NCBI RefSeq assembly: GCF_025464955.1
Contig: NZ_JAODNM010000097.1
Span: forward strand, 1-64,000
DNA: 64,000 bases
Reading direction: 5' to 3'
DNA from: Amycolatopsis sp.
GTDB lineage: Bacteria > Actinomycetota > Actinomycetes > Mycobacteriales > Pseudonocardiaceae
Below are positions 7,851-14,621 of the stretch, piece by piece; the stretch's first letter is position 1, and every line of letters starts with the position of its first letter. A program made the translations under genes and the position numbers. A model generated the notes under the pieces. It was not told where the DNA came from and did no database searches. It was given only the letters and a program-made list of their open reading frames with translations.

Positions 7851-8275
7851 CGCCGGACCGGCACTCTGTCGGCCCTACCTTCCAGCGGGAGCTTGATCCG
7901 CTGCTGCTACTGCAGGTCCGCTTGTTCGTGGCGTGCCTGTTGGCAGAAACACGATGGTGCGAAGATGTCGCCGTCCAAGCCGCCCTGCGCCTCGACCAGC
8001 GACGGTTCGCCCCGCACGTCGAGCTGCCGAACGCAGCGGGTGGAGATCCGAGCCAAAGGACGCCGGAGGGCACTCCGCCTCACCGTGCTCGGGCTGGACC
8101 GGCTGACCGAGCACCTATCCGCACTCCAGAGGGTCGCCAACGCGGCGGCCGAACTCGTCACCGCGCAGCGTGTCGCCCGCAGTCGCGTGGCAATCGACGC
8201 CGAGCGCCGGCCGGCCGATTCTCTGTGGCGGCTGCCCGCCAACGTCTCGAATCTGCCCTTACAATGGCCATCTGA
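7847..8275 (+). pseudogene. Winged-helix (MarR-like) regulator with a frameshift
   Basis: From ATG 7847 the frame gives LDPLLLLQVRLFVACLLAE then DVAVQAALRLDQRRFAPHV, resembling the start of a winged-helix domain. Near 8040 the continuing homology-like sequence (VEIRAKGRRRALRLTVLGLD, wing and last helix, then RLTEHLSALQRVANAAAELV) is in another frame. The two halves join into one sensible winged-helix protein only if a base is gained or lost, so the gene appears broken. Its 3' end runs into the GTGACGG repeat cluster, which could have been its operator. Confidence 0.55.
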
Positions 8276-8283
8276 GGTTCCTT

Positions 8284-8463
8284 GTGACGGGTTCCGACGC
8301 ACCGTCACAGCCGTCACAAGCACTCTTCGCCTAGGTCAAGACGCATTTCTAGCCGTCACAAGCGATGTGACGGCTAGATGGGCTCACGGACGATTTGTGA
8401 CGGCTAATTTCGTGACAGATTTCGTGACCACGCTCACCGCGAGGCCGTCACGAAACGAGTCAC
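8284..8463. repeat. GTGACGG iteron-like cluster with an 11-bp perfect inverted repeat
   Basis: About ten copies of GTGAC(GG) or its complement occur in 180 bp. They lie at 8284, 8302, 8311, 8353, 8367, 8397, 8412, 8424, 8445 and 8459. At the centre CTAGCCGTCAC (8349-8359) and GTGACGGCTAG (8367-8377) form a perfect inverted repeat around 7 bp. ATTTCGTGAC is directly repeated at 8407 and 8419. The density and mixed orientation resemble replication-initiator or partition iterons, or a multi-site operator. No rep gene is visible. Confidence 0.75.
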
Positions 8464-8650
8464 CGAACCCGGCCATGACGAGCTACTGGCCTTGCTCGAC
8501 CGCGCCGGCCTGGCCGTAGCCGCCGCGCGTCGCGCCGCAATGTCCGGCGACGATCCCCGCGCCGCACTCGCGGAGCTGGCGGCCGCCGCCGAGCTGGCCA
8601 ACGCCGGTCATGCGACCGACATTGCACCCAGGCCACCTGGTGCGGTCTAA
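8408..8650 (+). CDS. Possible small Ala-rich protein, start not found
   Basis: A plus-strand frame ending at TAA 8650 encodes DELLALLDRAGLAVAAARRA and AALAELAAAAELANAGHATD, a helical coding-like pattern. There is no good ATG or GTG after the in-frame stop at 8405, only a TTG near 8500. The 5' part overlaps the iteron cluster. It is either a remnant that lost its start or a short protein from a rare start codon. Confidence 0.3.
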   Translation, partial: FRDRFRDHAHREAVTKRVTEPGHDELLALLDRAGLAVAAARRAAMSGDDPRAALAELAAAAELANAGHATDIAPRPPGAV

Positions 8651-8828
8651 CCCCCACCCGCTCACGCACCGAAGCCGAGTCCCAATGCCACGGAGCTTAA
8701 GTTGATCATGCTGCGCGTGGGGTGATGGTATGGAAGTTGAGGGTGGGTTGCCCGGGGTGGCGGGTACTGCTGGCCCCTCTGTCCCAGGTTCCGGTGGCCC
8801 CGCAAACGATCAAAAATCGGTCTTGACT

Positions 8829-8889
8829 GAGCCTGGATCCACTGCTGAAGTTGCCGTGATCGGCGGGGTCATGAGCGCGAGATGCCCTG
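8829..8889. repeat. Diverged repeat, left copy (flanks the ArsR/AHSA1 pair)
   Basis: The block beginning CTGGATCCACTG and ending GTCATGAGCGCGAGATGCCC is a diverged copy of 10677-10733 (CTGGATCCACCGG ... GTCGTGAGCGCGGGATGCCC). It lies just before the IS1380-type transposase debris, so it is probably terminal or subterminal IS sequence. Confidence 0.5.
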
Positions 8890-8953
8890 CAGCGCAAGGA
8901 GAATGGGACTTGCTGAAGGTTCCTGGTCGCCTACGCGTAAGGACATCTCGCGG

Positions 8954-9301
8954 GTGCGAATCTCTCCCGAGTTCACGGCGGTCTTCGATGACCCGAACTT
9001 GGTGTCGTGCGCGGGGTTGGTCCCGGTGCTCACGCTGGCCGAGCGGGCCGGGGACCGCGAACGCACCCGCGAAGGTCACCGCGCTGATCGGCGGCATGGA
9101 CGTGCTGCGGCACGGCGAGATGGACCGGTTGTTCGGCGGGGTCCGGGCTCCTTCAACGTTCGGGACGTTCCTGCGCACGTTCACCTTCGGCCACATCCAG
9201 CAGTTAGACGCGGTCACCACTCGGGTGCCCGGCTTGGCTCGCCACGCGCATCCCGGTGCTGGCCGGTGCCGAGGCGGTCGCGTATGTCGATGTGGACGAC
9301 C
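8954..9301 (+). pseudogene. IS1380-family transposase remnant
   Basis: Three frames together give the N-terminal third of an IS1380-type transposase. The pieces are FDDPNLVSCAGLVPVLTLAE (8954 onward), then RAPSTFGTFLRTFTFGHIQQ (frame 9060-9239), then AEAVAYVDVDD (9245-9301), which would hold the first catalytic Asp. Short internal deletions remove the GxVAGADSIDD-type segment between the first two. All the rest, including the remaining DDE residues, is missing. It is inactive. Confidence 0.75.
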
Positions 9302-9390
9302 CGAACGACGTCGCGTGGTTCCAGGTGCTCGCGACGAGGGATGGCGGCGTCCCATTGCCCAATGCGTAAGTCTGTACTAACGTATTTCGA

Positions 9391-9714
9391 GTGGCCGACG
9401 CCCTCTCCGCAGCAGCCGAGCCGACCCGGCGACGCCTGCTGCAGCTGCTGGCGACAGGTCCGCGGACGGTCAGCGATCTGGCCGAGCAGTTCACGGTGAC
9501 CCGGCCGGCGATCTCCCAGCACCTTGCGGTGCTGGCCGACGCCGGTCTCGTGACCGCCCGCAAGGACGGTCGGCAACGCTTCTACAGCGTCGTACCCGCC
9601 GGCATCACCCAGCTGCGCGCCGAGATCGACCGCTTCTGGAGCACCGAGCTCGACCTCTTGGTGGACGACGCCACCAAGAGGGCCACCACGCAACCCGAGG
9701 AGCCCCGCTCATGA
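9391..9714 (+). CDS. ArsR family winged-helix regulator
   Basis: This 107-aa protein starts at GTG 9391. It has the compact ArsR/HTH_20 domain (EPTRRRLLQLLATGPRTVSD, AEQFTVTRPAISQHLAVLAD, DGRQRFYSV). It carries no Cys/His metal motif, so it belongs to the non-metal-sensing group that is usually paired with an AHSA1/SRPBCC gene. Its stop overlaps the next ATG (ATGA), a strongly conserved pairing in actinobacteria. A role in controlling its own operon is inferred. Confidence 0.9.
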   Translation: MADALSAAAEPTRRRLLQLLATGPRTVSDLAEQFTVTRPAISQHLAVLADAGLVTARKDGRQRFYSVVPAGITQLRAEIDRFWSTELDLLVDDATKRATTQPEEPRS

Positions 9715-10676
9715 CCATCGAGAAGTCCGCACTGCTGCCCGTCTCTGCCGACGAGGCCTTCGCGCTCATCACCCAGCCCGACCGCCTGCGACGCTGGCTC
9801 GCCGTCTCCGCCCGAGTCGACCTGCGTGCGGGCGGGGAGTTCCGCTGGACCCTCACCCCCATGGCCGTCCTAGCCGGCACCGTCATCGAGGTCGACCCCG
9901 GCCGCCGAATCGTGCTCGGCGTCGGCTGGGAGCAGTCGGCCGAGCCCCGCACGGACACCGTGACGATCACGATCGAGCCCGCCGAAGGCGGCACCCTCGT
10001 GCGCCTGGTCCACGAGGGCCTTCCCGAGGACCACGTCCAGGACACCCTCGAGGGCTGGACCCACTTCTTCGAGCGGCTCGAGCGCGCCGCCATCACCGGC
10101 GATGCGGGTCCCGACGAGTGGGCCGCCGCCCCGGCGGACCTCAACCCGCTCACGTCTGCCAGCGCCACGCTCGCCGTGCTCCAGCACGTGCTGCGCGGCA
10201 TCGGCGAGGACGACCTCGCCACGTCGACGCCGTGCACCGAGTTCACGGTCGGTCAGCTCGAAGCGCACCTGCTGGGTTCGCTGAGCTCGCTGAGCAGCCT
10301 TGCCGGCCGCACGCTCGTGCCCGCGTCCGCCGGTGACCTCGAGTCGCGGATCGCCGACGCCGCGCAGCAGGCGGTCGAGACCTGGACGGAGCGAGGCCTC
10401 GAGGGCACGGTGCAGGCCGGACCGCAGAAGCTGCCGGCGACCATCGCCGCGAGCATCCTGTCCGTGGAGTTCCTCGTGCACGCGTGGGACTTCGCGTCAG
10501 CCACCGAGCAGAAGGTGGCCGTGTCCGACGAGGTCGCCACCTACGTTCTCGGCCTCGCCGAGCAGATCGTCACACCCGAGCTGCGCGAACGCGCGGGCTT
10601 CGACCCCGCGATCCCGATCAGCGGGGATGCCCCTGCGCTGGACCGCCTTGTCGCGTTCTCAGGCCGCGCCGCCTGA
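9711..10676 (+). CDS. AHSA1/SRPBCC domain fused to a TIGR03086-type DinB domain
   Basis: This 321-aa protein has two domains. Residues 1-130 are AHSA1-like (SADEAFALITQPDRLRRWLA, EGGTLVRLVHEGLPEDHVQD, GWTHFFERLE). Residues about 145-321 match the mycothiol-dependent-enzyme/DinB-like TIGR03086 group (TPCTEFTVGQLEAHLLGSL and EFLVHAWDFA, with His residues expected to bind a metal). Each half is usually encoded separately, so this is a fusion. It is translationally coupled to the ArsR gene by a 4-bp overlap. Its substrate is unknown; a mycothiol-linked or ligand-binding role is inferred. Confidence 0.87.
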   Translation: MTIEKSALLPVSADEAFALITQPDRLRRWLAVSARVDLRAGGEFRWTLTPMAVLAGTVIEVDPGRRIVLGVGWEQSAEPRTDTVTITIEPAEGGTLVRLVHEGLPEDHVQDTLEGWTHFFERLERAAITGDAGPDEWAAAPADLNPLTSASATLAVLQHVLRGIGEDDLATSTPCTEFTVGQLEAHLLGSLSSLSSLAGRTLVPASAGDLESRIADAAQQAVETWTERGLEGTVQAGPQKLPATIAASILSVEFLVHAWDFASATEQKVAVSDEVATYVLGLAEQIVTPELRERAGFDPAIPISGDAPALDRLVAFSGRAA

Positions 10677-10733
10677 GTCTGGATCCACCGGCGAATTGGC
10701 TGGGAGCGGCGGGTCGTGAGCGCGGGATGCCCG
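10677..10733. repeat. Diverged repeat, right copy (flanks the ArsR/AHSA1 pair)
   Basis: It begins right at the stop of the AHSA1/DinB gene and matches the block at 8829-8889 in the same orientation with scattered differences. The pair of copies brackets the ArsR operon together with the IS1380 debris, which suggests that the operon once travelled or was captured between related IS sequences. Confidence 0.45.
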
Positions 10734-11065
10734 GGCTGAAGCCGAACCGGTCTTCCCGGAACGCCATCTCACCTGCCGGCTCACTAAAGCCGTCTGCCAT
10801 CCCTCAAATTGGTCACTCAGCGTGTCTGGCGAACAAGGCTTCCAGGCCAAGGCGACGACGGTCCATGACCGACCGGGCCAGGTAGCCGTTGCAGCCCTGC
10901 GACGATATCTGGCCGCGCCCAGCGGAAACCGGCATACGGGACAAGAGGGCTGTAGTTGCCCAGTCATCGTAGGCAACGGTACGGGTGTACGTGACAAAGT
11001 GTGATTCGCTGAAAATTCAGTCAACCGTGATTCGCGTTAAATCCCCTGGTCAGGGGCACTTTTTT
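10734..11065. other. Non-coding or unrecognised stretch left of the attachment-like site
   Basis: No convincing gene is present. The minus-strand ORF 10659-11024 has no motif. Close to the right end, CCCCTGGTCAGGGG followed by a T-run (11043-11065) resembles the sequence next to the intact tRNA-Thr on the far side of the island. Confidence 0.4.
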
Positions 11066-11109
11066 GGAGCCGGCAAGGGGGATCGAACCCCTGCCCTCCT
11101 GTTTGCAAG
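11066..11109 (-). repeat. Left attachment-like site (partial tRNA-Thr copy)
   Basis: Read on the minus strand this is the anticodon-loop 3' side, variable region, T-arm and acceptor 3' strand of tRNA-Thr. It matches the intact gene until GCAAG, which lies in the anticodon loop, and then diverges. It differs from the intact gene at two positions. There is no 5' half, so it is not a functional tRNA. Confidence 0.8.
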
Positions 11110-11300
11110 TTCCACGTGTCTCGTCGGTCGATTCCGTTGAGGGCCTCCGGCTGCAACCAGCGGGGGCAACTCGACGACAAACCGCCCTGCCGACCGGACG
11201 TCGACTGTCGGCGTCATACCTCCGGCGACGGCTCGGCGCCGGGCCAGCAGCCCGAAGGCCCGGCAGCCTGCTCGCGGCGATGAAGATCTCCTTGCCCTTG

Positions 11301-12185
11301 TTACAGGTGCGTCCGCAGGAAACTGTCGATCTTCGCGACGGCGGGCCCGACATACTCCGGCTTGTCGTAGAAGTCGAAGTGGGTGCCTCCGTCGATGAGG
11401 TGCAGCTCTTTGGGCTCATCGGCCTTCTCGTAGGCCGCCTGGCTCTGCCCGAGGGTTTCGGCTTGGGAACCTGCGATCAGGAGCAGCGGGGTGGGCGCCA
11501 GCAACTGGATGATGTCCAGCGCGGAGAACTGCAGCATCTTGTCGAAAGACCACACCAAGGTCTCGTTCTTCCAGTTCGGGTCCGGGTTGCGGTCGGTCAG
11601 GTAGTACTGCTTGCCGTTCTCCACCCAGTCACTCTGCTCACCCGGGGGCATGAACGGCACGTACTGCGCGTCGCCTCCCGCGGCGTACGCTTCGCGAGCG
11701 CCCTGCGCGTAAGTCATGAGGTCGTGCCAGTCACCGGCGAACCCGTCGGTGAGGGTACTGCGCAGGTCGGGGAGTCCGCTGACGGTGGCCACCGCCTTGA
11801 TCCGCCGGTCCGCGACGGCCGTGTAGGGCGCGAAGCCGCCGCCACCGCATACGCCCAGTGCCGCGATCCGGTTTCGGTCGACCTCCTCGCGGCTGGTGAG
11901 GAAGGTGACCGCGTTCTTGATGTCCTCGGATTTGGCGAACGGGTTCTCGTCGCTTCGGGGCGTTCCCTCGCTCTCGCCATAGGTGGAGTGGTCGAAGGCA
12001 AACGCGACGTAACCCAGCTTCACTAGGCGCTGCGAGTACTCAGCCGGGGTCTGCTCCTTCGTTCCGGAAGAGGCGCCGACCACCACCACGGCCGGTCGCC
12101 GCTGGTCGGCGGCGCGGTCGTCGGGTAGGTACAGGTGACCCGCGAGTTTGCGTCCGTCACTGAGGAAGGTGATGTCCTGGCGCAT
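11301..12185 (-). CDS. Alpha/beta hydrolase, dienelactone-hydrolase-like (Cys nucleophile)
   Basis: This 294-aa protein starts at ATG 12185 (MRQDITFLSDGRKLAGHLYL), chosen because the typical N-terminal strand begins there and GAGAGA precedes it. The nucleophile elbow is GVCGGGG, with Cys instead of Ser as in dienelactone hydrolases. The catalytic His lies in GGTHFDFY near the end, and an acidic residue precedes it. Members annotated as X-Pro dipeptidyl-peptidase-like or DLH act on esters or lactones. It is divergent from an XRE/MmyB-type regulator, which commonly controls an adjacent hydrolase or SDR gene. Confidence 0.85.
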   Translation of the reverse strand: MRQDITFLSDGRKLAGHLYLPDDRAADQRRPAVVVVGASSGTKEQTPAEYSQRLVKLGYVAFAFDHSTYGESEGTPRSDENPFAKSEDIKNAVTFLTSREEVDRNRIAALGVCGGGGFAPYTAVADRRIKAVATVSGLPDLRSTLTDGFAGDWHDLMTYAQGAREAYAAGGDAQYVPFMPPGEQSDWVENGKQYYLTDRNPDPNWKNETLVWSFDKMLQFSALDIIQLLAPTPLLLIAGSQAETLGQSQAAYEKADEPKELHLIDGGTHFDFYDKPEYVGPAVAKIDSFLRTHL

Positions 12186-12328
12186 GGAACTGTCTCTCAT
12201 TCTGCTGGTAGGCGGGAGATTCGGGCTGCCCCCAGCCTCGGCCCGGAAAGGAACCCCGGACAGGGCCGACTGTTTCCTGGGATAGTTTTGTCCCTGGCAA
12301 GCCACTGGCGACATGCGACGATGTGACT

Positions 12329-13195
12329 ATGAGCGCTACCGGCGAGGACAGTGGCGAACTCGGCGCGTTCCTGCGGTCTCGGCGGGCGGAGCTGACCCCC
12401 GAACAGGTGGGACTGCCGCTGGTCGGCGGGCGGCGGCGGGTGCCCGGTCTGCGGCGCGAGGAGGTCGCGCAGCTCGCCATGATCAGCACCGACTACTACA
12501 CCCGGCTGGAGCAAGGGCGGCTGACCGGGGCGTCGGCAGCTGTGCTGGATGCACTGGTCGACGCCTTGCGCCTCGACGACGACGAGCGAAACTACCTGTA
12601 CAAGCTCACAAACAAGCAGGTGACGCGGCGCCCCGCGCCGGTCGAGCATGTATGGCCCCAGACGCAGGTGCTGCTCGACAACCTGGTCAACACTCCGGCG
12701 ATGGTGCTCGGCCGGTGCTTCGACGTGCTTGCCTGGAATCCGCTGGCGGCCGCGTTGTTCCTCGACTTCGACCAGGTGCCGCAGCACCACCGTAACTACC
12801 TGCGGCTGCTGTTTCTCCACCCCGAGGTCCGCGGCCGCTACGACGACTGGCGCGGCATCGCACGAACCTGCGTGGCCTTCCTCCGCATGACGGTCGCGGC
12901 ACGACCGGACGACCCGCGGCTGGCCGAGGTGGTCGGCGACCTGTCCGTCCACGACCCGGACTTCCGCGCCTGGTGGGCCGAACGCAACGTCGATCACCAG
13001 ACCTTCGGTACCAAGTCGCTGCGCCATCCACTCGCCGGTGCGTTCACCCTGGACTGGCAGCTACTGCGCTCAGCGCACGACGACGGGCAGACCATCTTCG
13101 TCATGACGGCGCCGGCGGATACCCGGTCTCAGGAAGCGGTGGGGTTCCTCGCCGCCTGGGGCGATCCGTCTCCCACCAAGTCTGATCACCGATAA
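12329..13195 (+). CDS. XRE family regulator with MmyB-like ligand-binding domain
   Basis: This is a 288-aa regulator. Residues 10-75 form the HTH (FLRSRRAELTPEQVGLP, RRRVPGLRREEVAQLAMIST, YYTRLEQGR). The C-terminal MmyB/PAS-like domain carries the family signature (WNPLAAALF, HHRNYLRLLFLHPEVR, HPLAGAFTLDWQ). ATG 12329 and GTG 12323 are both possible, and neither has a clear Shine-Dalgarno. It is divergent from the DLH-like hydrolase, with 143 bp between starts, so it probably regulates that gene. Known members bind fatty acids; the ligand here is unknown. Confidence 0.9.
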   Translation: MSATGEDSGELGAFLRSRRAELTPEQVGLPLVGGRRRVPGLRREEVAQLAMISTDYYTRLEQGRLTGASAAVLDALVDALRLDDDERNYLYKLTNKQVTRRPAPVEHVWPQTQVLLDNLVNTPAMVLGRCFDVLAWNPLAAALFLDFDQVPQHHRNYLRLLFLHPEVRGRYDDWRGIARTCVAFLRMTVAARPDDPRLAEVVGDLSVHDPDFRAWWAERNVDHQTFGTKSLRHPLAGAFTLDWQLLRSAHDDGQTIFVMTAPADTRSQEAVGFLAAWGDPSPTKSDHR

Positions 13196-13217
13196 AGCGC
13201 GTTGAGACCCACGGTTC

Positions 13218-13412
13218 TTGCCGTTCGAACCAGTTCACCACTGCGTTTGTCAGAGTTTTCATTGTCTGCACCCGGACTCGCCTGCTGCCGAACGTGTGAT
13301 TCGCGTCAGGCGGGTAGGCCAGCGCGACGATCGCGTGGACGTCAAGCTCGCGTGCCGTGCGGACAGCGACCTGTGAACCAGCGCTACGGCCGCCGGCGGC
13401 CACCAGGAGACC
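13218..13412 (-). pseudogene. Alpha/beta hydrolase remnant, internally deleted copy of the 25673 gene
   Basis: The minus strand reads GLLVAAGGRSAGSQVAVRTA followed by RELDVHAIVALAYP and then directly DANHTFGSRR...TLTNAVVNWFERQ. These blocks match the product of 25673-26287 almost residue for residue, except that about 44 residues between AYP and DANHTF are missing with the frame preserved. The N-terminal half is also absent. It retains the GGRSAGS elbow but cannot fold as a full hydrolase. It lies between the XRE gene and repeat copy A. Confidence 0.8.
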
Positions 13413-13448
13413 GCCTTGACCGCCTTGACTGCCGTGATTCGCGCTGTC

Positions 13449-13517
13449 ATGCAGGAAACTTATCGGGTCGAGAATTCCTGCCTGTTGGACACCGGACTGC
13501 CCAGTGGGCATGCTTGA
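13449..13517 (+). repeat. Dispersed element copy A / 22-codon ORF
   Basis: ATG 13449 opens a 22-codon frame (MQETYRVENSCLLDTG...) ending at TGA 13517. The first six codons are identical in nucleotide sequence to copies C and D, and CTGTTGGAC is shared by all four copies. The FSH-type hydrolase starts 41 bp downstream. No Shine-Dalgarno sequence precedes the ATG. The only Cys replaces a Tyr found in the other copies. Confidence 0.75.
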
Positions 13518-13558
13518 GCAATCCGTTGAGGTAATTCCCGAGCAGGAGGCCGAATCCT

Positions 13559-14179
13559 GTGCGTAGACTCCGTATCCTCTGCCTGCACGGCTACCATGGC
13601 AGCGCGAATATCCTCCGTCAGCAAATGGAGCCGCTCTTCGGCGATCTGCGCTCTGCCGTGGATTTCGTCGAGGTGGACGCACCAGCCAAGGCGCATGGCG
13701 ATTTTGGCTGGTGGCACGGTAACTTCCCGTCCAGCCACGGTGCGTTCCGAAATTGGGACCTGACCCGCGACCGGATTGTGGAGCTGTTCGAAGAAAAGGG
13801 CCCCTTCGACGGTGTGTTCGGTTTCAGTCAAGGGGCTGCCCTCACGGGTTTGCTGGCGGGACTCCGCGCGCCGGACGGGAAAGTGTCCGCTCGGACCCCG
13901 ATCTCCTTCGAGTTCGCGATCATGGCGGGCGGCTTTCTCAGTGAGGCACCGGCACATCAGGAACTCTACGCGGCGAAAGCCGGATACCGGATCCCGTCGA
14001 TCCACCTCATCGGCACTTCAGATCTGGTTGTCCGTCCCGCCGATTCACTGTCACTGGCCGGGCAGTTCGAGTCACCCGAAATCCTCGAACACCCCGGCGG
14101 CCACGTGATCAGCGCCGCACCGGCGATCCGGGAGAGGGTCGCCACCTTCTTGGGGACCTGGCAGAGCGCGACAACGTGA
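13559..14179 (+). CDS. FSH-family serine hydrolase
   Basis: This 206-aa protein starts at GTG 13559 with AGGAGG 10 nt upstream. It begins with the family hallmark RILCLHGYHGSANILRQQ. The nucleophile elbow is GFSQGA (near residue 90), the Asp is in GTSDLVVRP and the His in HPGGHVI, all in the order expected for FSH1/OVCA2-type hydrolases. Family members cleave short- to medium-chain esters and act in fungal and bacterial metabolite pathways. It stands alone on the plus strand behind repeat copy A. The next gene region on the right is transcribed towards it. Confidence 0.88.
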   Translation: MRRLRILCLHGYHGSANILRQQMEPLFGDLRSAVDFVEVDAPAKAHGDFGWWHGNFPSSHGAFRNWDLTRDRIVELFEEKGPFDGVFGFSQGAALTGLLAGLRAPDGKVSARTPISFEFAIMAGGFLSEAPAHQELYAAKAGYRIPSIHLIGTSDLVVRPADSLSLAGQFESPEILEHPGGHVISAAPAIRERVATFLGTWQSATT

Positions 14180-14213
14180 CCCAGCTAGAAGATCGCCCGA
14201 CTCACCGTGTGGC

Positions 14214-14384
14214 TCAGAGGGCTCCGAGACGAGCCACGATATGTGGTGGGGTGACGGACGTCGCGTCGGCGACAGCGGCGACGTCGGCAGCGGTGATGGG
14301 GTCGGGCCGGGCCCGGGTGCAAACGGTCAACGGCCGCTGGATGGGCGGGTCCGGGCGCAGGATTCCGCCTTCGGACTGCGGCTG
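14214..14384 (-). pseudogene. LysR-family C-terminal fragment
   Basis: The last 56 codons on the minus strand (GILRPDPPIQRPLTVCTRAR, then TPPHIVARLGAL, stop) match the C-terminus of the LysR protein encoded at 26311-27225 closely. The fragment is fused in frame to the aldo/keto reductase remnant on its left-hand (5') side. No DNA-binding domain is present. Confidence 0.8.
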
Positions 14385-14605
14385 GACGACGCCGAGGCGG
14401 CCCAGCGACGCGGCGAGCGCCCGGTCCAGGTGCCGGCGGGAGAGCCCGGCGGCGTTGGGTTCGCCGCCAGTCGGGAACCGGCCCTTGGTCGCCAGGACGA
14501 TCCGTTCGGTGACCTCGGCGGGCCGGTGGTGTTACCGAAGGTCATGGTGCCCAGTGCGAACGTCGACACAGCGCAGCCGCTGGCACCAAGAATGCGATAT
14601 TCCAC
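14385..14605 (-). pseudogene. Aldo/keto reductase N-terminal remnant
   Basis: It starts at ATG 14605, 17 bp after the ferredoxin reductase stop on the same strand. MEYRILGASGCAVSTFALGT plus MTFGN is the AKR N-terminus. After a deletion of about 40 residues with a frame change it continues EVTERIVLATKGRFPTGGEP and LSRRHLDRALAASLGRLGVV, the following AKR segment. The catalytic Tyr region lies in the deleted part. It was probably the last gene of the SDR-P450-ferredoxin operon. Confidence 0.78.
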
Positions 14606-14621
14606 GATGGTCCCTTTCGGA

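Noticed and set aside
8284-8463. Iteron cluster as a CRISPR array
   Set aside because: Repeat units are 7-11 bp in both orientations with irregular spacing; no cas genes.
10659-11024. 121-aa minus-strand ORF beside the left att-like site
   Set aside because: No recognisable motif; overlaps the IS-type repeat and looks random.
13449-13517. Antisense reading of the four-copy element (VQQVRSLTPISFLHDS-type)
   Set aside because: The opposite strand also stays open because of codon register, but its starts and ends are not conserved and it points away from the downstream genes. Kept as an alternative only.
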